NCBI GenBank assembly: GCA_022747635.1
Contig: JAKTNV010000041.1
Coordinates: forward strand, 2,103,501-2,167,500
DNA: 64,000 bases
Source: Hetaerina americana
Lineage: Eukaryota; Arthropoda; Insecta; Odonata; Calopterygidae
Direction: 5' to 3'
Shown here: piece by piece, positions 9,541 to 22,330 of the stretch
Numbering within the stretch: position 1 is the first letter of the stretch
Layout: each line of letters begins with the position of its first letter
The notes under the pieces: generated by a model
The model's database searches: none
Seen by the model: the letters and a program-made list of their open reading frames with translations, nothing else
What the model was told of the DNA's origin: nothing
Made by a program: the position numbers and the translations under genes

Positions 9541-9800
9541 CTTCTGACGAAGGAGGAAGGGTCAATGCAGAGGGAGCGGTTTCGCTTTTTAGAGGGAAGG
9601 AGAATGAAGAAGGGAGTGAGGGTAGAATAAACAGGGAGAGAGAGAAAGGGAAGGAGAGAGAGAGAAATGGAGGGGAGGAGAGAGGGAAAAAGAGAGAGAG
9701 GGAGGGTGGGAGGGAGAGAGAAATGGAGGTTTAGAGAGAGAGAAAGAGAGAAATTGAGGGAGGGAGAGAGAGAAATGGTTGGGAAGGAGAGAGAGGCCGG
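9541..9800. repeat. Purine-rich (GA/GGA)n tract
   Basis: Plus strand is almost only A and G (GAGAGAGAGAAATGGAGG-type units) for about 260 bases. It has marked strand asymmetry and no coding content. Confidence 0.8.
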
Positions 9801-11735
9801 CGGCGCATGATCGCCCGGTGGCGTTTATTTACGCCTTCGGCCGCCATTCTCCTCTCTTGTGATATACTCCGCCACCTGTTGGGCTACTTTCACATCGGCA
9901 CGGTTATCTTCGGCGTTAATGATTGCTTATGGGAATTCCGGACCATTAATATGGCCCTCACCCCCTGCCGTCCCTTGGCCCACGGGCGGGCGTGACACCG
10001 CGGAAGGCTCGGCAGTCTCCTTAATGGATAACAGGCCCTGCGGGTAGGACGCGGCGCCCCTTCCTCCAAATGCTCCAAATGACAAATGGCCCCCCAATCC
10101 AGCATATTATTCGCACACGGATTAACTCCCTTGCATTAATGGCTCCCGCTATGTTTTACGTACCTGCGAAGTGTGGAAGCCAGCGGCGATGGGCTATCCA
10201 TCAAAGGGGATTCGCGCCCGTGACGGACGCCATCCTCGATGCACGGACCGATTCCACGAGAGATAGTCGAGAATGCAGCTGGCACGAAATTTCGGGATAG
10301 AGATTCATCCCCGGAGGCAGCGTGGCCCCCTCCCTCGGCCGACCGCCTTCACCCGCTGCGGAGCATTCGGCCGGATGAATGGCTTCCAAGGTGCGCACGC
10401 TATCATAGCCCCGAGTGTATTTTAGTTTCACGAAATCCCGATCGATGCTCTAATTTACTCCATTCTTCGTTTGTTAGAGCGTCCAGACATTGATAGCCTC
10501 AACAACGCGGGTGTGTGATTCGCGGTACGACCGAACGACCAACCAGGAAAACCTCCCTCGAGCACCGCACCAAGTTCTAATGAAACATTTACAAAAGAAG
10601 GGCCACACATTCGGCCAACCGGCACTCTCGCACCAGAAATCGCATTTCAGTTCTCGCGAAGGCACTCCGATCAGATGTGTGCCGATTACAAGCCGACTCA
10701 CTCCCCCCTACATACGAGTACTCGTATTCGGATATCTCACCCAGAAGGTAAGATATGACCTCTTTCAAATATAGCTGATTTCCTTCATTCTGTTTAATTA
10801 TTTTCCCTCGGAAAAACACTCCTCTCAGCGCCCACCCTTTTTGAAGTTTAGAGCATGTGTTCGGCGAAGAGCGGAATGTTGTAGAGTCATTATAAAGGTA
10901 ACACAACCACGGGATTCCAGGGCAAGATGACAATAAAAGGCTAGGCACATGCACTTGATGCTATTACGCTTGACTACGTGGAAATTCAATTTCTAATGAA
11001 AAAAGATAAGAATCTCCTTTCATTCGGACTTACCACATGCCGAAATCATAAAGGATGAAAGCGAATCCTCGACAAACAACAAATGTGATTGATTCATTAA
11101 AACCTCAGTGGTCTTGATTTGTGAAGAGCTCACACTTCTCAATAAGTTAAGAGTGTTGAATAAGAGTGATCGATGAAACGGAGAGAGGAAGGCAATGCTA
11201 AAGAAATATAAAAAGGTGTCGATGCATTTCCCACAAACGATACTCATCACGTCCTCCATAAGCATAGCAATGAAATGAGAGTTTCCTTCGATGAAAATCT
11301 TTGACTTTTCTTCCCTTCGGCCTTCGTGGGAGTGTCAGCAGCGGATTCTAACAAATGCTAAGTCAGGGGGAACTCAAAAGTTTTATTCCGAGATTTGGGC
11401 GTCGGCAGTCTGGAATGGGAGAAAGGCAGGGTTTAACTTCTGACTACTTCTAAATGAAATCATGGACGAACATTTAAGTTTCCCTCAATGTCACTCATGG
11501 CTAACACAAGGCCGTTTACATAACGATCCGACCGAAAGAGCGGAAGAGATCGTGCGATCAAGAAGAATAACCAAGCGAACGCTTTACGAAATACGAAGCA
11601 CTCGAGCAAGTGTACAAAGCCATACATAAACGTAAGGAATTGAGTTCTTAAGTGCTACAACAAAAAACACTGATTAACCTGCTACCGATAAACTAAAAAC
11701 GAATTCAAATTTCGGAAAGACAATATGACGCATCT
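9801..11735. other. Unassigned non-coding stretch
   Basis: Moderately GC-rich to about 10400, then mixed. The short frames on both strands show no known motif. The last few hundred bases (11350-11735) may hold the decayed start of the PLE that follows, but I could not read any conserved block there. Confidence 0.35.
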
Positions 11736-12740
11736 ATGGGAGGGTTTAAAAGGAAGCAGAAATCAAATCGAGGGCCCTACATCCCGAAACAAGAGGCATT
11801 ATCTTACGCCGTAGACATCCTTTCCAACGCTAATGTAGGCGGCTCGATAATCACCGAGATATGCAAATTAGTCCAACTTTGTGTTGACCAAAGCTGTTTT
11901 TTGTTCAATGTATTACAAGCAAAAGGAAGGCTTAGCCATGGGCTCACCACTCTCCCCAATTTCGGCCATAATTTTCATGGACAGAATAAAAGAAAAAATG
12001 CTCAGTTCTAAAGAAAAACTTTTGGACAACATTCGATATTGGTTCGATGACATCTTATGTGGTTGGACGGGGAGCAATAGGCAATTGGAAAAATTCTTTC
12101 ATTATCTAAACACGTGCTCGGTATCTGCAGAAAACCGTCATATACAGACTTGATGATTCCCTCAGATTCATGCCACCCATAACCTAGCCAACTTCCCCTC
12201 CATTATAAATAGGTTAATCAGAATCCCCATGCCTTAAACACATTTTGACCGCGAACTAAACAAATGCAATAAAACGCATCGCCGTTAACAATGGCCACAA
12301 GGAGGATTTGATCAACTCCATACTCCGGGAGAAAAGGATTAAGCTTGCCACCAACATAACAACCTCCCTGCGAACGGAACGGAGCACTGAAACCCGAAAA
12401 TGGTGCAAAATCCCCTTAATCAACAACACATCGGACCAGTTAGCCAATGCACTCCCGAAGGACAAATTTGGAGTCTCTTTTACACCCCCTTGAACATATC
12501 GAAACTACTCTGCAAATACAAGGATGCCATCTACAATACAAGGAAGAGTGGCGTGTATGCGAAACAGTGCGAGTGTGGTGCCATATACAGGTATGTGGGC
12601 CAAACGGGTAGGAAATGTCTATCGATTAAAAAATTATCAAGTGAAAAAGTGCTACGATCAAATATTCAGGAAGCAGAGATATTTTACACAGGAAGGGTGA
12701 AATTCATGCGCGGCCCAATGAGGTGGCGGCAGGCATAGGA
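11736..12740 (+). pseudogene. Penelope-like element: reverse transcriptase plus GIY-YIG, decayed
   Basis: Read across several shifted frames. At 11736-11930 the sequence gives IPKQEALSYAVDIL followed by an ITEICKLVQLCVDQSCFLFN block. At 11881-12150 it gives YYKQKEGLAMGSPLSPIS and IIFMDRIKEKML, then IRYWFDDILC. The EGLAMGSPLSP motif and the degenerate catalytic YWFDD are hallmarks of Penelope-like reverse transcriptases. At 12400-12640 the frame gives SGVYAKQCECGAIY and VGQTGRKCLSIKK, the GIY-YIG endonuclease start with its preceding CxCG. Frameshifts and stops between blocks make it non-functional. It differs clearly from the GIY-YIG remnant at 7.4 kb, so more than one PLE lineage is present. 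Confidence 0.82.
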
Positions 12741-12859
12741 ACTAACAAGGAAACATCCGCGAACAAATGCAAAGATGAGCCACGAAAATTATACAATAAA
12801 TCAGGAAAGATTCAACACATAATGAAAAAATACATCAAGATCTATATGAAAGAATACGA

Positions 12860-13860
12860 TCAGGATGCGTTTGTTCGTTAAAAGAACATCGAGAGAGCAT
12901 TCGATAAAGTGAAGTTGGTTGAATTGGCGATTGCATTGGAGAAAATGAGTACATTGAACGGATAGGCGAATTTTCCGCAACCTATACATGTCACAGATTG
13001 CTCAGGTGCGAGTGGCAGATGGAGAAGTAGGATGGGCAGAGTTGGAAAGAAAGGTCACCCGTGCTTTGCAACGTTCGCACATGGTGTAAAAACGGTTGAA
13101 GATACGTCGGAAGCACTGGAGATAGGGATGAAAGTCGGTGAGAAATTGATAAAATCAGTTACGTTTTAGAATGATCAAACTTTAGTTTGCCATTCGGTTG
13201 CAAATGCTGCTGAGTGCATTGGAAAGCAATGTCATGGGCAGATGCATGGGATGAAGATCTAAGCAAGCAAAACAAAGGATCTGCGGTTTTCGAGAGTAAG
13301 AAAGTATAAGTTAAATATTAGAAATAGGATTTCATAAATTAGAGTGAGGGGAATAGTTAGCCTATCTTGGAAGTGTTCAAGACCGAAGAAGAATTGCGTT
13401 TGGCAAAGAAGCTTTCACAAGGACGGAAATCATTACAAGGATGCTTGGTCAAAATGCTAAGAAAAGACTCGTTAAAACATGAATATGGAGCGTGGTTTGG
13501 TACGGCGCGGAAACATTGTCATTGAAGCAGGATATTATGCGCAGAATATCATTTTGAAGAGGCGGAGAAGGATGGAGAAGGTGAAGTGGGCAGAGAGGAA
13601 AACAAAATGGATGAAAATCATTTAGACAGGCGACGAGATCTTTAAGATTGTGTCAGAGGGGAGAGTATTAGCCAAGCGAGGAAGTAGGGGTACAAATAGG
13701 ATGGGCATGTTGGACGGAATTAAGAGAGGACGGAATTAAAGGAGGGTTGATTGCATTTTCGTACTTCGGGTCGCGTTTTGTTGGGATAGGCAAAAAAATG
13801 TATCGTTCCTCAGCCGGTATCCATCTAAAACCTACCTTACATGTTAGAGTAGCAGTAATA
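12860..13860 (+). pseudogene. RTE-like LINE copy 3, old and heavily decayed
   Basis: Nucleotide-level resemblance to copy 2 is visible in order: GAGAGCATTCGATAAAGTGAA (AFDRV region), TTCCGCAACCTATACATGTC (RNLYMS), GGGATGAAAGTCGGTGA (GMKVG), AAAATCAGTTACGTTTTAG (KSVRF), GCGGTTTTCGAGAG, GCGTTTGGCAAAGAAGCTTT, and at the end CCATCTAAAACCTACCTTAC. Stops and shifts are too frequent to read a protein. Divergence is much greater than for copies 1, 2, 4, 6 and 9, so it is an older insertion or an older subfamily. Confidence 0.8.
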
Positions 13861-16428
13861 ATAGGTAATAATGATATTCTTCGAGTCTGTATCACCAATT
13901 TCTGCGGCTTTTGCTTGATTTGACAAAGGCCCGTGTATCATATTTTCTCCACAAGGTGTTCTACGTATACAAAAGAAGGTAAGAAGGGGAAAATATAACA
14001 ATTAAGGGTAAGGCGTGAAACAAGGGAGGGAGGGAGAGAGAGAGAGAGGAGCATCGTGGGTAGAGACACCTTCCGCTCCGAGTCGTCACCCCACGGTTTC
14101 TTCAGCACGCGCCCGTTCGCCTTCATTTGTTTAGCGGGGCCGATCTCCCCCGAGTGAAAAGCCAGTTCCGCCGCATCCAGTTGCGCGGGCGGCGCGGGAG
14201 GGGGGGAAGGGGGGAGGGGGGGGGGAGGGGGGGGGAGGAAAGCTGCGAAAGAACAGCGCAGGGAAGGGGGGGGGGCCTGATTCTCGAGATCGTTCGCACT
14301 TTGTGCGTCAACGTACTAAACCTCCCCTTCCCTCCCCTTTCTCATTATTCCCGTCATTTCCATCCCCCGAGCAGCAAGCCGCCCCGCCCCCGACCACACC
14401 TCTCCAATTTTAATCCGAAGCGGAGAGGGGGCCCGCCCCACGTCAGGGCGCCTGCCTCCTCCTCACCTAAGAGGGGCGATGCCCCCCACCCCACCCATTC
14501 ACTCCCACCGACGCCCTCCACTGCTTAATCAACTCTTACTTAACATCGCATCCGTTTCCCAGCCTCATCCCTGGATTCCTCCGGGGCACCCCCTCCCCGC
14601 ATTCCCTCTATAACAATCCTCTTTCCTTCGAACTTCCCAAGTGCATTCCCCTACCTCTCAACCCCCCCTCCCGCCGTGGCTAAGCTAGGGCATGAGCTGT
14701 AGTTACCGCTATATTTATTGGCAGTCTCCAGGCATGTTCTCCATGGGCCTCCCGTCCAATGGCGCCGTCTTCTCTGGCGCCTCTAAAAGAGCTGCTTAAC
14801 GAGAGCACTATTTGCGTTACACTCCATTTCATTCTCCTACCTTCCGCCGCCCTCTTTCATTCTCCGCCCGCTCCTCCACATTCCTCCTTCCGTCGCACGC
14901 CTTCTCCCACTCCAAGAGTGCTTCCTCCATCCTCATCTCCCACCTTCCGATTTCCCTCCGCGGATTCCTCCCTTTTACTCGATGCCTAGCATTTCGCCGT
15001 TCGTCTCCCTCCTGCCTTCAACCTCCGAATCTCAACATAATCGAATTCCCGCCAATGCTTGTCCTCCGGCGAACAAGTCGTGGCTCCGGGATCCGACCCG
15101 CTTTCCCTGGCGATCCCGTCTCAGGTTCCTTGGAATGAAAACTTAGCGGGATGAAAGGGATCTTGTTTCTTCGACCACAAATTTCAGTCCCGTCTACACC
15201 GTAATGTGGTTGAGCGATGGAAACAGTGCCGGAATTGTAGTAATGCCTGAACTTTAATGTTTCACAATTAAATGGCGTCGACCGATGCAAAATGAATTCG
15301 CCTCACTCCACCTCCAGGCTCGTTTTTTCATGGGCGCTTTTGTTTGAAGGAGTTTCCATGCGACGCCATGGCCGAGTGATCTGGAGCCGACGGCCGGATG
15401 TTACTCTTCGCCCAAGTTTATGTGACGTCACGGGATGTTCCTTCGCGGGAGGAAGGATTACTTCTCGCCTCGTCCACGGCGAATGCGTGGCATCGCCACG
15501 GGGCAGGCGTTCCGCGCATAGAAGCGGCCGGGCGCGCTCTCGCCTTCGCCGGGAAGAGAAAGCCACCGCAAGTCTTCGCGCAATGCGTGTGCGTTTGTTC
15601 AGGTGCGTTGGTTCGTGCGCTGCGAGAGGGCGCGTAGAACGATCCGCGGGGCGGGTGGCGCTTCGGTGCCGGCCAGCGAAATGAATGTTGCGATGCCCCT
15701 GGCCAGGAGTGTCGTCTTCCTCCTCTCCGCGGCCCCAGGGATCACTTCTGGGCCCCTCTTTCTTCGGATATCCCGACCCGACGACCCCTTCCACATTTTT
15801 TGGGAGCATTTATCATGAAATATATATGAATACTTACACCGCCGCAGCATTTTTTGAAACGCAACACTTCACAGCACGAAACATGGCGCTGATGCAAGCC
15901 ATCCGCCTTCACGGTAGAAGCACTTCCCCTGCAGACGCCATCACTCAAAAGGTTTTCTTTGGCGCCCCTTGCTAATGATTCGCATTTATTCCACACCCTT
16001 CTTCATAAAAATTCTTCGCGAGATAAAATCGGCACAATCTTCCTTTTCCAAGTCATGCAAGCGCTCATCCCGACTTCTTCCCCGGCATGTTCGGAGGGAA
16101 ACGCCGTTTTAATCTTCATCCTCCCCTTGCTCTCTCATTGATTCGCAGTTCCCCTAAATTATTTCGCATCCATTGATGCATCAATTGAAACCCCAAGCAT
16201 TGCTTTGACGGGGAGTGTCATCAGCAGGGAAGTATACAGATTCGAAATTTCCTTATACGAGTGCTGTCGAGCAAGTAACTTACGTTTCGGCCAAGCGCGG
16301 CGGTGGCAAGAGAGCTGAGCCACCACCATCTTGGTGTGTCTAAACATCCCTGCCACACTCAGCACGACTCATCCTGCTGTGGTGGTAGTGTGTGTGTTGA
16401 CTGTGGTTCTTCTTCTACTTTGCTCACA
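13861..16428. other. Unassigned stretch, C/G-rich in parts
   Basis: 14170-14275 holds G-runs (up to 11 G) and 14300-15000 is pyrimidine-rich. 15300-15800 is GC- and CG-dense and opens frames on both strands, but none shows a recognisable domain. It could be near an unseen promoter or first exon; there is no direct evidence. Confidence 0.35.
14190..14272. repeat. Poly-G-rich low-complexity tract
   Basis: Runs of 6 to 11 G separated by single A or AA on the plus strand. It could form G-quadruplexes on that strand. Confidence 0.8.
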
Positions 16429-16429
16429 A

Positions 16430-16680
16430 TGCGAACTGTTAAAATGTTTGCCGCAAAAGAAAATCCCGCGAATTGTAAAGTGCCATCTGTTATTAGGTTT
16501 TTACTGGCAAAAAACTGTCACAAGCCAATTAAAATGCACAGGCAACTTTGTAAAGTGTGTAGGCAGACGGAATAATGAGAGAAGATGGAGTATGGCAGAG
16601 GAGCATTGTTTAACAATGGCCACAACAACGGTGGTCGTGGCAGTGGTCGGCCAAGCCTTGTGACAGATGAGAACTGAGGG
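16430..16680 (+). pseudogene. Mariner transposase N-terminal remnant
   Basis: The frame ending near 16575 reads VKMFAAKENPANCKVPS, VIRFLLAKNC and IKMHRQLCKV, matching the helix-turn-helix start of mariner-type transposases (compare FKKIENAASCEV...IHRQLKEV in NA1). Following bases still spell GRGSGRPSLVTDE in a shifted frame, the linker that usually follows the DNA-binding region. No catalytic part follows recognisably, although an NA2 element begins about 420 bases downstream. Confidence 0.7.
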
Positions 16681-16777
16681 ATGGCTGGTACTTGCAGATC
16701 AGGGACATTTGTCCGTTCACTGTTACACTAACGTAACACGCTCCCCGCACGTAAATGGAGGTTACTTCCTGGAGAGC

Positions 16778-16808
16778 CCTCGCGCGCGCGCGTGTGTGTG
16801 TGTGTGTG
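16778..16808. repeat. (CG)n(TG)n microsatellite
   Basis: An alternating CG run followed by a TG run, both purine-pyrimidine alternating and prone to Z-DNA. Confidence 0.9.
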
Positions 16809-17102
16809 CATGTGGTTTACGATATGCGTAGTGGTGAGGGAAGTGCGCAGAAGGCTCGAGGCGGGAGTGACGGGAGGGAAACTCGGTTTCGCACTGACCA
16901 CACACGAGGCTCGGGGTAGGAAGGGGAATGTCCAAAACTCGCAAAAACTAAGAAAATTTTATGAGCATCATGAAATCAATAAAAATGCACCGCAGGGAGC
17001 ATCAGAGCACAATGCGGAAACAGTTGAAGAATGCACGAAACATGCGGTGAAACTCCGTCCATGCCATTGGTTCCTACGGCATTAATGAGAATGTGACGCT
17101 CC

Positions 17103-17700
17103 AAAATACACGGTTTGCATAATAAGTATCGGTAACAAAATGTTGCTGACGTGCATTGCGTCAAGTGTTGAATTCCGAAGACCGTGTCGGTTGATTAGTG
17201 TGGTCGCATGATCGCAGATCGAATTACTGGCATTTATACAAGATGACAGTGGACACTCCATTATTATCACTTTAAAATTTGGCGATGCGAAAGATCTGCG
17301 CTCAACTCGTCCTACCGGAGGTCTTCGGACGGACGACCACCATGAGCAGAGTCGAGTGTCTTCTGCTTGAGAAGATCTTCTGCATTAGCATCGCGACGAT
17401 CCCCCAACCCCCATATAGTCCCGACCTGGCACCAGCACACTATTCCCTATTCCTGTCAAAGTGAAATCCACCATCCTCCCTCAAAGGACACCCCCATGGA
17501 ACCCTAAGTCAAGCTGTTAAAGAAGCTTGCACGCTCGTACCCTTAAGGACCCCCCGCCTTCCAGGGAGCCTTCGGGTCGTGGAAAAGCCGATGTCGAGAC
17601 AAGTGTTTCAAGGGAAGAAGCCCTTTGAAGAATTTTAAGGCATTGTAGCAATATGCGAAATATTTATATTTTACAATCGAAACTTTTCACGGTATTTTTA
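17103..17700 (+). mobile_element. Old non-autonomous mariner derivative NA2, copy B
   Basis: Left end contains GTTTGCATAATAAGTATCGG, equivalent to the TTTATATAAAAAGTATCGG end of copy C. The interior repeats the NA2 plan: TGTTGAATTCCGAAGACCG, GCATGATCGCAGATCG, GGCGATGCGAAAGATCTGCG. The frame 17279-17464 reads MRKICAQLVLPEVFG and ATIPQPPYSPDLAPAHY, the end of a transposase catalytic domain with the PDLAP motif. A frameshift follows, then a block equivalent to AVKEACTLVPLKD. The right border is unclear, near 17700. Confidence 0.75.
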
Positions 17701-20700
17701 ATGCAGACCATGAAATCCACGAGGACGGGAACCAGCGCCAGAGAGAGGCGCTAGGCGAATTAACCCGACCGTGCGCTCCCCCTTCCACCGACTCCTGCGA
17801 CTCCCTGAAGCACACGCGACCACCCGCAGTAATCACAGCGGTGAAAGGCGGCGACGAGAGCCAATTGAAAGCTCTTCCCGCCGCGTCTCCCAGCGCCGCT
17901 CCCAGCCTCACCCTCTCTCGGGTGAGACACGTGGCGGAGGCAATCACGACCCCCCGGTTCAATTTCTGGAATTGGTAGCGGGGAATACCCCATCAGCGCC
18001 CTCTCCCGTCCACGAAGGGACGCCGCCACCCGAATCATGCGCGGCCACCAATGCGACCGGAAGCACCAGGGGAGGCGCCCGGAGGGCGAAGGCCACACCA
18101 CTCCTTTTACTAATGAAATCGAGAGATTGGTACCGAAACAATTATACAAATTGCTGTTAAACAGGATTTTAACTGACAAGCATTCTAACGCGCGCCGCGT
18201 CGCTGGAATGGAGGGGTCATGGCGTCACAGGAGAGCATCGCTCCTTACCGAAGCCCATCTATTTATACGCAGTATGACTGAAGGGACGAGACGAAAAAAG
18301 TCGTGTTTCTGTCGTCGATATGTCCGGAAATCACCAGAAATTATAAAATTCAATAAAAGAAGGAAAAATCGCGCACTGCTCCACAGTGAATGGGTCAATG
18401 CTGTGGGGAAATGCGGAAAATCTTAAAAAACCAGAGCAGGGAAATGAGAGGCAAGAAAAGGCACAACCGATAATCGCACCTTCGCTGTATCTGCATAATC
18501 AGTGATCTGATTGAAATTTATCCGCCATTCATTCAATGATTTGCGAGCACTCGCAAAGCGTAATTTTCATTCGACTGCCCATCGGACACTTCGCACTTTC
18601 TTCATCACGCCTCGTAGATATTCAGTACTATCGACCGACATTTTTACATTAAGTAGCTCATTATCTAATTATATTACAAGAGGTTTCCCTGGTAGGGGAT
18701 GCACCAATGCACATTTCGGAATCCCGGATATTTCAAAGCATTCCAAGCCTTAATATGAACAAAGTTATTGAAGACAGTAATTAGAATACAACAGTTCCTT
18801 TAAATGTAGGGCTCGTCCTACAAATAAGGCACTTGCGGATTTAAAAACGGGTTATGCAGGTGCCTTAAAAAAGTTATACACACTATATAAATGAAGGTCA
18901 CTGCCAGTGCAGTTTTTTATTGATAGTAAAGGATAAGTTTCAGGCAAAGGTTATGGACAGAGGTCATTATTTGGAGAGGGAAGGTAATCGGAAAAACATA
19001 TTTTTTGAGTTTGAGGGTGAAATTTGGAATATTCACGGCATATTTAACTTCGAGGAATGAAGCACACATAACAGTATCATCAGAGAGCATCATGAGCCAA
19101 GAGCGCACGAGTGGCGTGCGCCATAGTGAATGGCTGTGACCCCGATGCAACCTCGCATGAGTGACCTTGCATCGTATCTCAGAGTACTGGGGAAAGCGGG
19201 GGAGGAGGGGTGCGTTGCAGCCGGGCAGGTCGAGGCCACGCCGTCCGTCTTCTAAGGCGTCCTCTCTCGTTTGAGGGGCTTTCATGTGGAATAAGTCGGG
19301 CCTTTTCAGGGGTTCGCCTGGAAACTGGACGGGTTCCTAATTATGGGCCGAGGAGCGGACCCGTAAACGGTTGCTCCGTTCAATTATCTGTCCAGGGAAA
19401 TCGGCAGAGTGGTCAGTCTGCTCACCGCAGACCAAGTCACCACGAGACAGGGAGTCGCCATTTCTGCCACTGCCCCACAGGTGAAGCAAGTGAGGTGGAT
19501 CGGGGAGAATTCAATCCGGCTCGCAGCCTACAAACTATCAGATCCCTGGCGAGCCCCGAAGCAGAGTGAGCGAGCCCCGTTTACGGCGCCGGTGAGGCTT
19601 TCGGGTTAAGCGGTCCTCCCCCCCAGCTGCCTCACGGGATGTGCGGGGAAACCCTCGGCGCCAGAGGAAATTTAGGGGAGGAATACATTTATGGCGGGGT
19701 CGAGGGCAAGATAAAAAACGTGGTCGAGGGGTGGGGGGTTTGAAGAATGCTCAAAATATCCCCCCCCTCATTTTTCAAGCAAAACTCTTCCCCCGGCAGC
19801 CGCGAGGGGGCAGGCAGGGCGCAAACGACGCCATTCATCTCCGGGCTCACGTATCGCACGATCATCGCGGCAAAAGTTTGTTTCCAAGCACTGCTTCATC
19901 CATCCCGGGAATAACTTTCCAGGCGTTATCTCCTGGCCACTTTTTTTAATCTCCCTCCTCTAGCGGGAGGGGGGTGATAGTCGGAACGGCCGGCACGACC
20001 GGGAGGGGGGGGGGCGATCCTACCCTCTGCTCGAACCGGAAAAAAGAACACTAAAGATCTTCTGCGATTATTACGCGAACAATTACGCCTCGCAAAAGAA
20101 AGATCCAACGCGGAAATTAGCGAGAGAATTTAAATTGCGAGTGGACGCCGCCATACAAAATGGAGCCAGCCAAATACGAACGTGCGGCAAACTTGGAGAG
20201 GAATTCGCATAATGTGAGGGAAAGAAAGTCGTTACGGCTTTCCGCGGAGGGTTAAACTCAAAAGGTGATGGAATGGTTGCACTTAAGAATTCTAAAATAC
20301 TATTTAGAGATCATATGAATCAATATCCCCACCGTGACGTGAAACGCCAAATTATTCGTCGGAATGAAAGAGCATGAAATCGCTGGGTACGCATTTAGCG
20401 AAATAAATAACTAATTCTGAGTTTACATCAAAATGTTTCTAAAAAAAACCAAGAGACTCCGTGGAAAAATGGCTTCGAACCTTGGCCGGCGGCGTTCCGT
20501 TCAGAACTGACATTCGGAGCACACGCTCAGCGATATGCAACTGTTGGGAAAGGCAATGGATGATGGTCTTTTTGGCTCCTTTCAAATCGGTTCGCTGTTT
20601 TGTTACGTCTCTTACAATAAACAAATCGTTCATCAATTGTTGCCACCGGTGTGTGAGAACGCACTTTAATCGACTATTAATTAGAAATATACAAATGTTT

Positions 20701-22020
20701 CCAAGCTATAGTTTTCCCAGCAATTTGTTTTTTTCGTTTCCGTGACGGCGGGCTGCTTTTCTAAAATCAGACCTACATTGATTGGTTCGCAGATTCTCTC
20801 ATTTGCAGCCACGGCACTGATGGTAAATGCTATGGCGTTCCAGGAGAACAAGACATTCCGTGTTTTCGGAGTGGCATTTTCTATACCTCCAAATATATTT
20901 TTTTCTATTTCCTTCGAAAGAGTTAAAAATATTTTACGCCGTGTGGTATCAAAGCCTACTTCAAAATGTGTTAAAAACGAACATTTCCGAACTTGTTGAA
21001 TGACTTAAGCTTGCCCTTGGATTGCCCACGCTGCTCATCCCCTCCGAGAGGGCAAGCGATAAACTCAGCAAGATTCACTCAATGCCAATTGTATTTAATA
21101 TGCTAACACACGTACATATGTAGAGCAGCGGAGTGCAACATTGAAGTCAGTGAGTACGCGAAATGATAATTAAGAGGTGAACCGCTTCAGAAGTTAGTTG
21201 CGCGGGGCATAAAAAAATAACGCATTTAGGTTTATCAAATATTTCACCAAAATTACAACGGGCCGAATTCAACACCTGAACGCGCAGAAAAGCCGTTAAT
21301 GTGATATAGAAATGTCTAAGTGACAGAAATTCATCGCTAAATGTCTCCAGGATCCCTTCATTTCACCTTCACGCACTTCAATCAAGTGACAGAGAGAGGC
21401 ACGGCAGAGTTGAAGCGGCATGCCGATACGATTAATGGTCCCCGTGGCGTGATGGACGCGTGTCCAACACATTTAGGAAAGGGTCGGGAGGGTTGGAGTG
21501 ACGCCGCCTAGACCACGGGAGGGAAGCAAACAGATTGCCGATCGAAAAATACGGCCTTCTTACGTTTGGAACTCAGTATCGGTAACTGCAAATATAAAAA
21601 GTGAAGCAGGGCTAGGGTTTCGAACCATATTCTCTTAGCCACCCAGAGCAAAAGAATTCCAAACTGTGTGAATAGTCAATCGGTGTCCAAATATAGGTAG
21701 TGATCTCGAACTTTCCATTATTCACCCACCGCGCTGCATTTTTTACCAAGGAATCGGCCACCTTTTGCTCGGTGAGCACAGGCAATGTTGCCGACTGACT
21801 CATCGCTCTATCTCCTCCCTGGTCGATCACTTCATCTGTGTCATGCACGCTTACGTGCTTGCGATCAAAAGATAAAAATAAAAAGCTACTTCAACAGCAC
21901 GATGCTGTACTCAAACCTCTCAGCTAACCCCAGGGCTTATTTCTCACCATTTCAAAAACATATGCACATGGTTTGTATGAAAAGTATCAGGAAAATATTC
22001 GGTAAAATAAATTTATTCCA
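17701..22020. other. Unassigned non-coding stretch
   Basis: Contains GC-rich patches (17760-18080, 19200-20040) and AT-rich patches (18500-19060, 20280-21000). Near 21615-21650 the minus strand carries a box B-like GGTTCGAAACC, which may be the head of an old tRNA-derived SINE, but no body was recognised. Open frames here show no known motif. Confidence 0.35.
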
Positions 22021-22028
22021 TATATTGA

Positions 22029-22330
22029 TAAACCCTCCCGGACTACAACCTTGACGTGGTGGAAGGGCTTGTGCGTTCCGATGACGCCTAGAGCTGTGTT
22101 TGCGGGGGAAATGATGATTGTTACTGGTGGAGTCACCAATAACAGATAGGTCAAGGGTTTGGAGCCAGACGAAAGGTACTCCACGCAGCGTCTGTTCCTC
22201 GGTGAGGCGGCTGCAATGGCGTATGACCCCATTGGGGCGGCCAATAAGTGATGGTGTCAGGTTAAAAACACTATTGAGGAAGGCAACGGGAAACCACCTC
22301 AATTATCATTCCCAAGATGAACTTGATGGA
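22029..22330. repeat. Possible retroelement 5' fragment, unclassified
   Basis: The plus strand reads CCCGGACTACAACCTTGACG, TGGTGGAAGGGCTTGTG and, later, GAAGGCAACGGGAAACCACC. These phrases are of a kind that recurs in interspersed insect repeats, in my recollection of the general pattern. No second copy exists in this window to confirm it. Confidence 0.3.

Noticed and set aside
14127..14528. Long open frame in G/C-rich DNA
   Set aside because: Frames are open on both strands over poly-G and poly-C runs; the residues are Gly/Arg/Pro filler, so composition explains them.
15292..15809. Overlapping frames of up to 168 codons on both strands
   Set aside because: Arg/Ser/Pro-rich on both strands with no domain and no splice context; typical of a CG-rich region rather than a gene.
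19390..19500. tRNA-like phrase (GTGGTCAGTCTGCTCACCGC)
   Set aside because: Looks partly like a tRNA A box, but no matching box B, cloverleaf or SINE body was found.
20461..20745. 94-codon plus frame
   Set aside because: No motif, no homology recognised, length expected by chance in AT-rich DNA.
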